Assembly: GCA_045531795.1 (NCBI GenBank)
Contig: JAZSET010000014.1
Span: 1 to 11,644 of the forward strand
Reading direction: 5' to 3'
From: UBA4717 sp045531795
GTDB lineage: Bacteria; Bacillota; Clostridia; Oscillospirales; CAG-272
Length of the DNA stretch: 11,644 nucleotides
Positions 1 to 6,323 of the stretch are shown in pieces (position 1 is the stretch's first letter; each line of letters begins with the position of its first letter). The position numbers and the translations under genes were made by a program. The notes below the pieces were generated by a model, which did no database searches, was not told where the DNA came from, and saw nothing but the letters and a program-made list of their open reading frames with translations.

Positions 1-1094
1 TAATGTCAACAGTTGCATTCGCTTCTTGTGGTGCAAAGACTACAGGTTACACAGCAGACAACACCGAATTCTTTATCGGTGGTACAGGTCCTCTTACAGG
101 CGATGCTTCATCTTACGGTATTTCCGTTCAGGAAGGTGCACAGCTTGCTATTGATGAAATCAATGCAAACGGCGGACTTAACGGAATTAACTTTAAGTTC
201 GATATCAAGGACGACAAGGCAACAGCTGCTGATGCTGCTATCGGCTACGATACACTTTATGAAGCAGGTATGCAGGCTTCAATCGGTTCTGTTACATCAG
301 GTTCATGCGATTCATTCGCATCAAAGGCAGATGAAGATGGCGTATTTGCTATCACACCCTCAGCTTCCGCTGCAAACGTAATCGAAAACAGACCTACAGT
401 ATTCCGTGTATGCTTCGGTGACCCTGACCAGGGCTACCTCGCTGCAGAAGAGCTCGCAGCAAACTACGAGTCAATCGGCGCTATCTACGATACAAGCGAT
501 CCTTACTCATCAGGTATCTATGATGCATTCAAGGCAAAGATGGCTGAACTCAACAAGGAATTCAACACACAGACATTTGACGCAGAAAACAAGAAGGACT
601 TCTCAACTCAGGTTGAAGCACTTAAGGACTGCGATGTAATCTTCCTTCCCATCTACTACACAGAAGCAGGAACAATTGCAAAGACCGCAGCAGCAAAGGG
701 TTGCGATGCGCTTCTCTTCGGTTGTGACGGTCTTGACGGAATTGCAGGTCAGCTTGACGAATCTGTAACAAGCGAAATCAGATACATTACACCTTTCGAT
801 GCTAATAGTGATGATGAAATAGTTACAGCTTTCGTTGCTGCATACGAGGCTAAGTACAACAGAACTCCCGACCAGTTTGCAGCTGACGGCTATGACGCAG
901 TTATGACAATTTTTGCGGCAATGAAAAAAGCAAATGTTACTGATGTTACAATCACACCTCAGGCACTTTGTGAAATCCTTGTAAATACAATTACAGCTGA
1001 TGATTTCATATTCCAGGGTGCAACAGGTAAAATGACATGGGATGCTACAGGTGCTTGCACAAAGGTACCTCAGATAGTAGTTCTTAATAAGTAA
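1..1094 (+). CDS. livK: Branched-chain amino acid ABC transporter substrate-binding lipoprotein, 5' partial
   Basis: Extracytoplasmic ligand-binding component of a Liv-type (HAAT family) importer; it captures leucine/isoleucine/valine or a related amino acid and delivers it to LivHM. The first ATG in the window is at base 3, but the protein begins there with MSTVAFASCG, which reads as the end of a lipoprotein signal peptide (lipobox-like F-A-S-Cys9). The frame is open to base 1, so the true start and most of the signal peptide lie upstream. After a short linker comes a type I periplasmic-binding fold (about residues 22-360) with the family opening GPLTGDASSYG and EGAQLAIDEINANGG. The mature part has seven cysteines. 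Stop is TAA at 1092-1094. It heads the livKHMGF operon, separated from livH by 87 nt holding a strong hairpin. Function of the family is well established; the exact ligand is inferred from operon content. Confidence 0.93.
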   Translation, partial: MSTVAFASCGAKTTGYTADNTEFFIGGTGPLTGDASSYGISVQEGAQLAIDEINANGGLNGINFKFDIKDDKATAADAAIGYDTLYEAGMQASIGSVTSGSCDSFASKADEDGVFAITPSASAANVIENRPTVFRVCFGDPDQGYLAAEELAANYESIGAIYDTSDPYSSGIYDAFKAKMAELNKEFNTQTFDAENKKDFSTQVEALKDCDVIFLPIYYTEAGTIAKTAAAKGCDALLFGCDGLDGIAGQLDESVTSEIRYITPFDANSDDEIVTAFVAAYEAKYNRTPDQFAADGYDAVMTIFAAMKKANVTDVTITPQALCEILVNTITADDFIFQGATGKMTWDATGACTKVPQIVVLNK

Positions 1095-1111
1095 TTATTT
1101 ATTGCAAAAAG

Positions 1112-1146
1112 CATTTTGGTTGGGCATTTTGTGTCCAACCAAAATG
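1112..1146 (+). terminator. Intercistronic hairpin between livK and livH (attenuator or 3' stabiliser)
   Basis: A perfect 12-bp inverted repeat, CATTTTGGTTGG (1112-1123) and CCAACCAAAATG (1135-1146). Three further pairs inside (one G-U) leave a loop of about five bases. It starts 17 nt after the livK stop. The bases after it (TCGTTTATACG) are not a clean T-tract, so full termination is unlikely. A leaky terminator, or a barrier that protects livK mRNA from 3' decay, fits better. Such elements are common after binding-protein genes, whose product is needed in excess over the permease. Confidence 0.7.
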
Positions 1147-1181
1147 TCGTTTATACGAAAAGATAAAATTGGAGAAAATTT

Positions 1182-2045
1182 ATGAGTACATTCATTGACG
1201 GACTGAGCCTCGGCAGTATATATGCGCTTATAGCCCTTGGTTACACAATGGTTTACGGTATTGCAAAGATGCTGAACTTTGCCCACGGCGATATTATTAT
1301 GGTAGGCTCATACGCCATACTTACTACTCTTGCAATGAACGGTCATCCGCTTCTTGCAATACTTGTGTCAATAATCGTTTGTACGGTTCTTGGCGTTACG
1401 ATTGAAAAGGTTGCTTACAGACCTCTGAGAGGAGCATCACCGCTTGCAGTTCTGATTACTGCCATTGGTGTCAGCTACTTTCTCCAGAGTGTGGCACAGC
1501 TTATATACGGTGCCCAGACACGTCCTATAAGCCTTGCACATTTCGCACCGATTGAGATAGCCGGAGTAAACATAAGCGTATCGGCAATTATATCACTTGT
1601 AGTGGGTGCACTTATTATGATATGCCTTACATTGTTTATCAAGTTTACAAAGTTTGGACGAGCAATGATAGCAGTATCCGAGGACAGAGCTGCGGCAAAA
1701 CTTATGGGAATAAACGTAAATATGATTATTCTTGTAACCTTTGCAATAGGCTCGGCACTTGCGGCATTTGCAAGTACATTCTATGTTATGCAGATACCTA
1801 ATACAAGCCCGACTCTTGGCTCAATGCCTGGTATAAAGGCGTTTACAGCGGCAGTTATCGGAGGAATAGGCTCCATTCCCGGAGCAATGCTCGGCGGTGT
1901 GCTTATGGGAGTTATCGAAAAGATTTCATTGAGCATTCCTGTACTTGCACCGTATACAACTGCTCTTGAGTTTTCATTACTTATTTTAATACTTCTTGTA
2001 AAGCCTACGGGTATTCTCGGCAAGAAGAGAAGAGAGAAGGTGTAA
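1182..2045 (+). CDS. livH: Branched-chain amino acid ABC transporter permease LivH
   Basis: Inner-membrane permease subunit that pairs with LivM to form the translocation path. The 287-residue protein is almost entirely hydrophobic helices. It carries the family N-terminus (GLSLGSIYALIALGYTMVYG, residues 7-26, then LNFAHGDI at 31-38). A cytoplasmic EAA-like coupling loop lies at about 159-179 (GRAMIAVSEDRAAAKLMG...). The conserved FTAAVIGGIGSIPGAMLGG segment is at 221-239. The protein ends in a basic cytoplasmic tail (KKRREKV). The start is supported by GGAG at 1171-1174, 7 nt before the ATG. livM begins 3 nt after the stop, and its SD (GAAGG, 2036-2040) is inside the end of livH, so the two are probably translated together. 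Length and motifs are normal for LivH. Confidence 0.95.
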   Translation: MSTFIDGLSLGSIYALIALGYTMVYGIAKMLNFAHGDIIMVGSYAILTTLAMNGHPLLAILVSIIVCTVLGVTIEKVAYRPLRGASPLAVLITAIGVSYFLQSVAQLIYGAQTRPISLAHFAPIEIAGVNISVSAIISLVVGALIMICLTLFIKFTKFGRAMIAVSEDRAAAKLMGINVNMIILVTFAIGSALAAFASTFYVMQIPNTSPTLGSMPGIKAFTAAVIGGIGSIPGAMLGGVLMGVIEKISLSIPVLAPYTTALEFSLLILILLVKPTGILGKKRREKV

Positions 2046-2048
2046 GAT

Positions 2049-3209
2049 ATGAAAACAAAAGAGTATTTCGGCTACGTAAAGAAAAGCTACAAATTCAAAA
2101 ACTATGTTGCCTATATCGGGGTAATCATATTTACCGTAGTGAGCGCAGTTCTTGCATATATGGGATACCTTCCCAGATCAACCCAGAACCTTTTTACACA
2201 AATCGGATATTCGATTATTCTTGCGGTATCCTTGAACCTTGTTGTAGGATTTCTCGGAGAACTTAGCCTTGGACACGCAGGCTTTATGTGCGTAGGCGCA
2301 TATCTTGGCTGCTTTTTGGCAAATTATCTCCACACAATAATTCCGTCAAAACTTGCAGTGCTTATTATTTCGATGATAGCAGGCGGTATTGTGGCGGCAG
2401 TGTTCGGATTTATCATCGGACTTCCCGCACTCAGACTTAAAGGCGACTATCTTGCAATTGTAACACTTGCGTTTGGTGAAATTGTAAGAACTATCTTTAA
2501 GAATCAAAAGGTTTTCGGCGGAGCACTCGGACTTACAACAAAGAAATATGGAACAACATTGTTCATCGTTGCATTTGTTGTCGTACTTATAATGATTTTC
2601 GTAATACAGAATCTTGTTAAGAGTAAGCACGGACGAGCAATAACAGCAATAAGAGACAATGAAATTGCTGCAAAGGCAATGGGTATAAATGTAACCTATT
2701 ACAAGTTGTTCGTGTTTGTTATTTCTGCATTTTTCGCGGGTATAGCAGGTGTTATTTACGGACATTATGCAACTCCTGTTCTTTATTCGTTCTTCTCATA
2801 TAACTACTCAATTGAAATACTTGTTATGGTAGTTCTCGGTTCAATGGGAAGCATTAACGGCTCGATAATTGCAGCCGCGCTTATAACATTCATAAACTTC
2901 CAGCTTACAACAAAACTTTCGGGTGACCTTGCAGCACTTAAGAACCTTATTTATGCTCTTATACTTATTGCGATAGTAATAGTAAATAACGCTCCTGCAC
3001 TCACAGCACTAAAAGAGCGTTTTGGCATAAAGAACTTTATTTCAAAAATCATTTCGAAGTTCTATAAACCCAAATACGATCCGTCAAAGAGAAAAGATGA
3101 CGAAGCGTATTGGCACCGTATTCCGACTAAGATACAGATGGACGAGTTACTTTCGATGGATGTAAAGCCTGACACCACATATACACCGGATAAAAGAGAG
3201 GAGAAATGA
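2049..3209 (+). CDS. livM: Branched-chain amino acid ABC transporter permease LivM
   Basis: Second permease subunit of the Liv importer. It has 386 residues with about eight to ten membrane segments. The family blocks SLNLVVGFLGELSLGHAGFM (61-80) and GLPALRLKGDYLAIVTLAFG (124-143) are present. An EAA-like NBD-coupling loop lies at about 195-215 (GRAITAIRDNEIAAKAMG...). The last 50 residues (about 336-386, from FYKPKYDPSKRKDDEAYWH) form a charged, non-membrane tail that lies on the cytoplasmic side if the topology is standard. I recognise no motif in it. GAAGG at 2036-2040 is 8 nt from the ATG. The 3' end overlaps the first possible livG start by 4 nt (ATGA, 3206-3209). Confidence 0.95.
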   Translation: MKTKEYFGYVKKSYKFKNYVAYIGVIIFTVVSAVLAYMGYLPRSTQNLFTQIGYSIILAVSLNLVVGFLGELSLGHAGFMCVGAYLGCFLANYLHTIIPSKLAVLIISMIAGGIVAAVFGFIIGLPALRLKGDYLAIVTLAFGEIVRTIFKNQKVFGGALGLTTKKYGTTLFIVAFVVVLIMIFVIQNLVKSKHGRAITAIRDNEIAAKAMGINVTYYKLFVFVISAFFAGIAGVIYGHYATPVLYSFFSYNYSIEILVMVVLGSMGSINGSIIAAALITFINFQLTTKLSGDLAALKNLIYALILIAIVIVNNAPALTALKERFGIKNFISKIISKFYKPKYDPSKRKDDEAYWHRIPTKIQMDELLSMDVKPDTTYTPDKREEK

Positions 3210-3211
3210 CT

Positions 3212-3985
3212 ATGCAGGATAATTATATGCTTGAAACTGTTGGTCTTGGAATCTCTTTCGGAGGACTTAAGGCACTTCAGGATATAAACCTGAAAATCAA
3301 GAAAAATCAGCTATACGGACTTATTGGACCAAATGGCGCAGGTAAAACTACTGTATTTAACCTTATAACAGGAGTTTATACCCCTACAACGGGAAGATTT
3401 TTCCTCGATGGCGAGGATCTTACAGGAAAGAAGCAGGAAGCAATTAATCAGAAGGGAATAGCACGTACATTCCAGAACATACGTCTGTTTAATAATATGA
3501 CGGTTATCGGAAATGTAATGGTAGGACTTCATAATCAGAATGAGTTTAAAAGCAACCCCTTTGCGAGTATGTTCAGATTCCCCGTACACTTTGAAAGTCA
3601 AGAGAAGATGAGAACACGTGCAAAAGAGCTTCTTGCTATATTTGGTCTTGAAGATGAGCGAAATAACCTTGCCTGCAATCTTCCATACGGTAAGCAGAGA
3701 AAGCTTGAAATAGCCCGTGCACTTGCAACAAACCCAAAGCTCTTGCTCCTTGATGAGCCTGCGGCGGGTATGAACCCCAACGAAACAGAAGAACTTATGA
3801 ATACAGTTCGCTTCATTCGTGATAATTTCGATATGACTATACTCCTTATCGAGCACGACCTTAAATTTGTATCGGGACTATGCGATGAGGTAACCGTTCT
3901 TAATTTCGGTACATCTCTCTACAACGGTGAAGTGAATAAGGCTTTGAGCGACCCTGAGGTTGTTAAGGCTTATATAGGAAAGTGA
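3212..3985 (+). CDS. livG: Branched-chain amino acid ABC transporter ATP-binding protein LivG
   Basis: Cytoplasmic ATPase that powers the LivHM permease together with LivF. Numbered from the ATG at 3212: Walker A GPNGAGKTT (39-47), Q-loop Gln88, signature LPYGKQ (157-162), Walker B LLLLDEP (177-183, Asp181/Glu182), H-loop His215. The LPYGKQ form of the signature and the insertion between Q-loop and signature are typical of LivG. Two in-frame starts exist. ATG at 3206 overlaps the livM stop but is only 2 nt from the SD AGGAG (3199-3203). ATG at 3212 is 8 nt from it and is preferred; using 3206 adds Met-Thr. livF follows after 10 nt. Confidence 0.94.
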   Translation: MQDNYMLETVGLGISFGGLKALQDINLKIKKNQLYGLIGPNGAGKTTVFNLITGVYTPTTGRFFLDGEDLTGKKQEAINQKGIARTFQNIRLFNNMTVIGNVMVGLHNQNEFKSNPFASMFRFPVHFESQEKMRTRAKELLAIFGLEDERNNLACNLPYGKQRKLEIARALATNPKLLLLDEPAAGMNPNETEELMNTVRFIRDNFDMTILLIEHDLKFVSGLCDEVTVLNFGTSLYNGEVNKALSDPEVVKAYIGK

Positions 3986-3995
3986 GGACTGAATT

Positions 3996-4706
3996 ATGGC
4001 AATGCTTGAAGTAAGAAACCTTGAAGTATATTATGGCGTAATACAAGCCCTCAAGGGAATAAGCTTTGATGTTAACGAGGGAGAAATAGTAACCCTCATC
4101 GGTGCAAACGGTGCCGGAAAAACTACTACAATGCAGAGCATTATGGGCCTTATACCGGCTAAGGGAGGCACTGTAACATATGAGGGACAGCTGCTTAATA
4201 AAATCCCATCACATAAAATAGTAAAGCTTGGTATGACACAGGTGCCTGAGGGCAGACATGTGTTCCAGGAGCTTACAGTCTATGAAAATCTTCTTCTCGG
4301 CGGATATATTGAAAACGATATGAAGAAGATAAAAAGTGACATTGAGGATGTTTATGAAAGATTCCCGAGGCTTAAAGAAAGACATAACCAGATTGCAGGA
4401 ACTTTATCCGGTGGTGAGCAGCAGATGCTTGCAATGGGCAGAGCAATAATGAGCCACCCGAAGCTTTTGATGCTTGACGAGCCCTCTATGGGACTTGCCC
4501 CTATTCTTGTTGACCAGATTTTCGATATAATCAAGGAGTTCAACAAAATGGGCACAACAATTCTGCTTGTAGAGCAGAACGCGGGTAAAGCACTCAGAGT
4601 AGCTGACCACGCGTATGTACTTGAAAACGGAAGAATAGCACTTTCGGGTACAGGCAAAGAACTTGCTGAAAGCGAAGAGGTAAAAAAGGCATACCTCGGA
4701 GGTTAA
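3996..4706 (+). CDS. livF: Branched-chain amino acid ABC transporter ATP-binding protein LivF
   Basis: Second ATPase of the importer, predicted to pair with LivG. It has 236 residues: Walker A GANGAGKTT (36-44), LSGGEQQ signature (137-143), and Walker B LLMLDEPSMG (157-166) with Asp161/Glu162. The H-loop position carries Gln194 (LVEQN), which is usual for LivF. The PEGRHVF motif at 84-90 is also typical of this subfamily. GAGGA (3984-3988) overlaps the livG stop and lies 7 nt before the ATG. A second ATG two codons downstream (4002) is possible but less well spaced. It is the last gene of the operon; a terminator hairpin begins 6 nt after the stop. Confidence 0.95.
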   Translation: MAMLEVRNLEVYYGVIQALKGISFDVNEGEIVTLIGANGAGKTTTMQSIMGLIPAKGGTVTYEGQLLNKIPSHKIVKLGMTQVPEGRHVFQELTVYENLLLGGYIENDMKKIKSDIEDVYERFPRLKERHNQIAGTLSGGEQQMLAMGRAIMSHPKLLMLDEPSMGLAPILVDQIFDIIKEFNKMGTTILLVEQNAGKALRVADHAYVLENGRIALSGTGKELAESEEVKKAYLGG

Positions 4707-4711
4707 AAATA

Positions 4712-4740
4712 AAAATGGCAGGAGTTACTCCTGCCATTTT
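4712..4740. terminator. Bidirectional intrinsic terminator between livF and hpf
   Basis: A perfect 13-bp inverted repeat, AAAATGGCAGGAG (4712-4724) and CTCCTGCCATTTT (4728-4740), with a 3-nt loop (TTA). On the + strand the U-run is the end of the stem itself, followed by GTTATAT. On the - strand the hairpin is followed by ATTTTTATTTTT-like sequence, a good U-tract. It sits between the convergent ends of livF and hpf and should serve both. Confidence 0.88.
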
Positions 4741-4749
4741 GTTATATAA

Positions 4750-5274
4750 TCATTTCTGCGGAATAATGAGTCCGTAGCCTTTGTCACGGCGTTTGTAAAC
4801 AACGCATATTTCATCACTTGATTCATCTCTGAACATATAGAAGTCGTGACCTGTAACATTCATCTGAAGAATGGCTTCCTCAACGGTCATAGGCTTGACA
4901 GAGAAAGACTTGGTACGGATATCAAACTCTCCCTCTTCCTCAAAGTCTACGTTTTCTGCAAAGAGTTCAGCACGCGATGCGTCTCTGAGGCGCTTCTCAA
5001 GTTTTGTCTTGTTCTTTCTGATCTGTCTGACCAGAGTTTCAAGTGCGTTATCAAGGGCATTCTGATATGTTTCGTCAACCTCTTCGCTTCGGAACATATT
5101 CTGACCTGCGATGATGGTTACTTCAATTTTATCTTTGTCACGCTCGTTTTTGAGCTTTACGGTTGCTGTTGCATCATCTTTGAAGTACTTGTCAAGTTTA
5201 CTTAGCTTCTTTTCAATGATTTCAGCAACATCTTTCGGTACATGAGTCTGTCTTCCGGTAATTGTAATCTTCAT
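4750..5274 (-). CDS. hpf: Ribosome hibernation-promoting factor, long form
   Basis: Long-form HPF binds the 30S subunit in stationary phase or starvation and dimerises 70S ribosomes into inactive 100S particles. The 174-residue protein has the N-terminal RaiA/S30AE domain (about 1-100, opening MKITITGRQTHVPKDVAEII). An acidic linker follows (about 102-118, with EEEGEFD). The conserved C-terminal dimerisation domain covers about 120-174 (RTKSFSVKPMTVEEAILQMN, then GHDFYMFRD, VVYKRRD and GYGLI). Having both domains distinguishes it from the short enterobacterial form. The start is fixed by AAAGGTGG (5282-5289 on the complementary strand), 7 nt upstream. It has its own promoter at 5329-5357, with a palindrome at the predicted start of transcription. 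It converges on the liv operon. Its stop is TGA at 4752-4750. Confidence 0.96.
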   Translation of the reverse strand: MKITITGRQTHVPKDVAEIIEKKLSKLDKYFKDDATATVKLKNERDKDKIEVTIIAGQNMFRSEEVDETYQNALDNALETLVRQIRKNKTKLEKRLRDASRAELFAENVDFEEEGEFDIRTKSFSVKPMTVEEAILQMNVTGHDFYMFRDESSDEICVVYKRRDKGYGLIIPQK

Positions 5275-5299
5275 TAAGTGACCACCTTTGCTATAGAAT

Positions 5300-5323
5300 T
5301 GTAAACAATGCTACCTGTTTACA
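5300..5323 (-). promoter_or_regulatory. 24-bp palindrome at the predicted hpf transcription start (candidate operator or leader hairpin)
   Basis: Perfect 8-bp arms TGTAAACA (5300-5307) and TGTTTACA (5316-5323) are separated by 8 nt. The predicted start of transcription from the hpf promoter falls at about 5322, so the dyad covers roughly +1 to +23. This is a usual place for a repressor operator. In RNA it would form an 8-bp stem upstream of the hpf SD. I cannot name a regulator; it does not match the cre, CodY or Spo0A boxes as I know them. Confidence 0.5.
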
Positions 5324-5328
5324 CTTAT

Positions 5329-5357
5329 ATTATAGCATACATTTTGGTCAAATGCAA
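5329..5357 (-). promoter_or_regulatory. hpf promoter (extended -10)
   Basis: Read on the - strand: TTGCAT (5357-5352), a 17-bp spacer ending in TGC, then perfect TATAAT (5334-5329). The TGn directly before the -10 makes it an extended -10 site that can tolerate the imperfect -35. The predicted start is near 5322, giving a leader of about 48 nt. An overlapping TTGACC/TATAAG pair with 16-bp spacing also exists but is weaker. Confidence 0.75.
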
Positions 5358-5409
5358 TAGAATATCCGCAAATAATACTAATATTTTGTAAAAAATATAT
5401 AAATGATGA

Positions 5410-6135
5410 TTAAATAACCAAACCGCCATTGACGCCGATTATCTGACCGGTTATAAAATCTGAGGCGGGAGAAGCAAGGAACAGGGCAGTATCAGCAATA
5501 TCTGAGGGGGTACCAATCCGTGAAAGAGGAGTTTCCTCTTTTAACTCATCTAAAGTAGCTGCGTCGAGTGACTTGTTCATATCTGTAGCAATAACACCGG
5601 GTGTAATGCAGTTAACATTTATCCCTGACGGACCAAGTTCCTTTGCAAGTGCCTTTGTAAATCCGATAAGAGCAGCCTTTGAAGCAGAATATATTACTTC
5701 GCAGGAGGCTCCAACCTCTCCCCACATAGAGGAAATATTGATAATTTTACCAGATTTTTGATGTATCATTTCGCTCAGGGAAGCCTGAGAGCAGAAAACA
5801 GCTGAGTCAAGGTTAGTACCCATAATATTTCTGTAAGTTTCCTCGTCTGTGTCTGTAAATAAACCGATATGTGATATGCCTGCATTGTTAATGAGCACAT
5901 CAACACCGCCGAGAGCATTTATTGAGTCTTCAATCGCCTTGAAAGCAGAGGCTCTGTCAGACAAGTCGGCCTTAAGGCGAATTGCTCCTGTCAGATCTGA
6001 AAGATCACTTGCACACTCGTCACTGCATTTATAGATAAAGGCAACACGATGTCCTCTGTTTGCAAAAGCTTCCACAAGGGCGCGGCCGATTCCTCTTGAG
6101 CCGCCCGTTATAATTACCCGTAACTTGTTTTCCAT
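5410..6135 (-). CDS. Short-chain dehydrogenase/reductase, FabG/YmfI-like (possible EF-P 5-aminopentanone reductase)
   Basis: NAD(P)H-dependent classical SDR of 241 residues. Cofactor motif TGGSRGIG (10-17), NNAG (83-86), Asn108, catalytic Ser136 (NISS), Tyr149 and Lys153 (YSASK). The C-terminus (FITGQIIGVNGG, 227-238) is of the FabG type. By overall pattern it would be called 3-oxoacyl-ACP reductase. However, the substrate-side segment after the catalytic Ser reads MWGEVGASCEV (137-147) instead of the VVG..GN.GQ.N of most FabG proteins. From memory, that WG..GASCEV form occurs in the YmfI group, which reduces the 5-aminopentanone modification of elongation factor P. No fatty-acid or efp gene is adjacent. 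The SD GGAGG (6145-6141) is 5 nt before the ATG. It is transcribed divergently from the dehydratase gene. A TATAAT at 6193-6188 could be its -10, but I see no good -35. Confidence 0.9.
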   Translation of the reverse strand: MENKLRVIITGGSRGIGRALVEAFANRGHRVAFIYKCSDECASDLSDLTGAIRLKADLSDRASAFKAIEDSINALGGVDVLINNAGISHIGLFTDTDEETYRNIMGTNLDSAVFCSQASLSEMIHQKSGKIINISSMWGEVGASCEVIYSASKAALIGFTKALAKELGPSGINVNCITPGVIATDMNKSLDAATLDELKEETPLSRIGTPSDIADTALFLASPASDFITGQIIGVNGGLVI

Positions 6136-6170
6136 AAAATCCTCCGGTTATATTCTTAAACTGTCACTTT

Positions 6171-6284
6171 TTGCTGAATTTATATACATTATATTACATA
6201 CTTGTTGACAAAAACCTGAAAAATATCTTGCAAAATTGTAAACATTGTGATATAATATAGTGTAACTATGTAATTCTTCAGCAA
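6171..6284. repeat. Inverted 8-bp pair in the divergent intergenic region
   Basis: TTGCTGAA (6171-6178) and its exact reverse complement TTCAGCAA (6277-6284) flank the divergent promoter region. Each copy lies in the presumed 5' leader of one of the two divergent genes, at 36-43 nt and 40-47 nt before the respective start codons. The symmetry suggests a shared regulatory site, but 8 bp is short and chance is possible. The rest of the 188-nt gap holds the promoter at 6228-6256 and AT-rich sequence. Confidence 0.3.
6228..6256 (+). promoter_or_regulatory. Promoter of the UDP-sugar dehydratase gene (extended -10)
   Basis: TTGCAA (6228-6233), a 17-bp spacer ending in TGA (6248-6250), then perfect TATAAT (6251-6256). 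The predicted start is near 6263, giving a leader of about 60 nt to the ATG at 6324. The spacer contains TGTAAACA (6237-6244), the same half-site found in the hpf palindrome. Confidence 0.78.
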
Positions 6285-6323
6285 TTTGTCCTATAATTAA
6301 CTGTAACAGGGAGAACAAAACTT

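Noticed and set aside
3..2045. Apparent codon-usage boundary, with livK using AAG for 16 of 19 lysines
   Set aside because: livH also uses AAG for 10 of 11 lysines, so there is no break between the genes and no sign of transfer.
2346..2765. 139-residue - strand open frame inside livM
   Set aside because: Cys/Asn/Tyr/Lys-rich translation with no domain character; a shadow of a clear permease gene.
3311..3856. 181-residue - strand open frame inside livG
   Set aside because: Antisense of an ABC ATPase with intact Walker motifs; the translation has no recognisable family features.
3212..4706. LivG degenerate signature (LPYGKQ) and LivF Gln in place of the H-loop His
   Set aside because: These look like mutated ATP sites, but both are normal features of the LivG and LivF subfamilies.
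5390..5409. AT-only imperfect repeat (ATATTTT...AAAAATAT) after the reductase gene as a terminator
   Set aside because: The stem is pure A-T with no GC pairs and no clear downstream U-tract on the - strand; read-through into hpf seems as likely.
6204..6209. Perfect TTGACA as a -35 for the dehydratase gene
   Set aside because: There is no -10-like hexamer at 16-18 bp; the TTGCAA/TATAAT pair at 6228-6256 fits much better.
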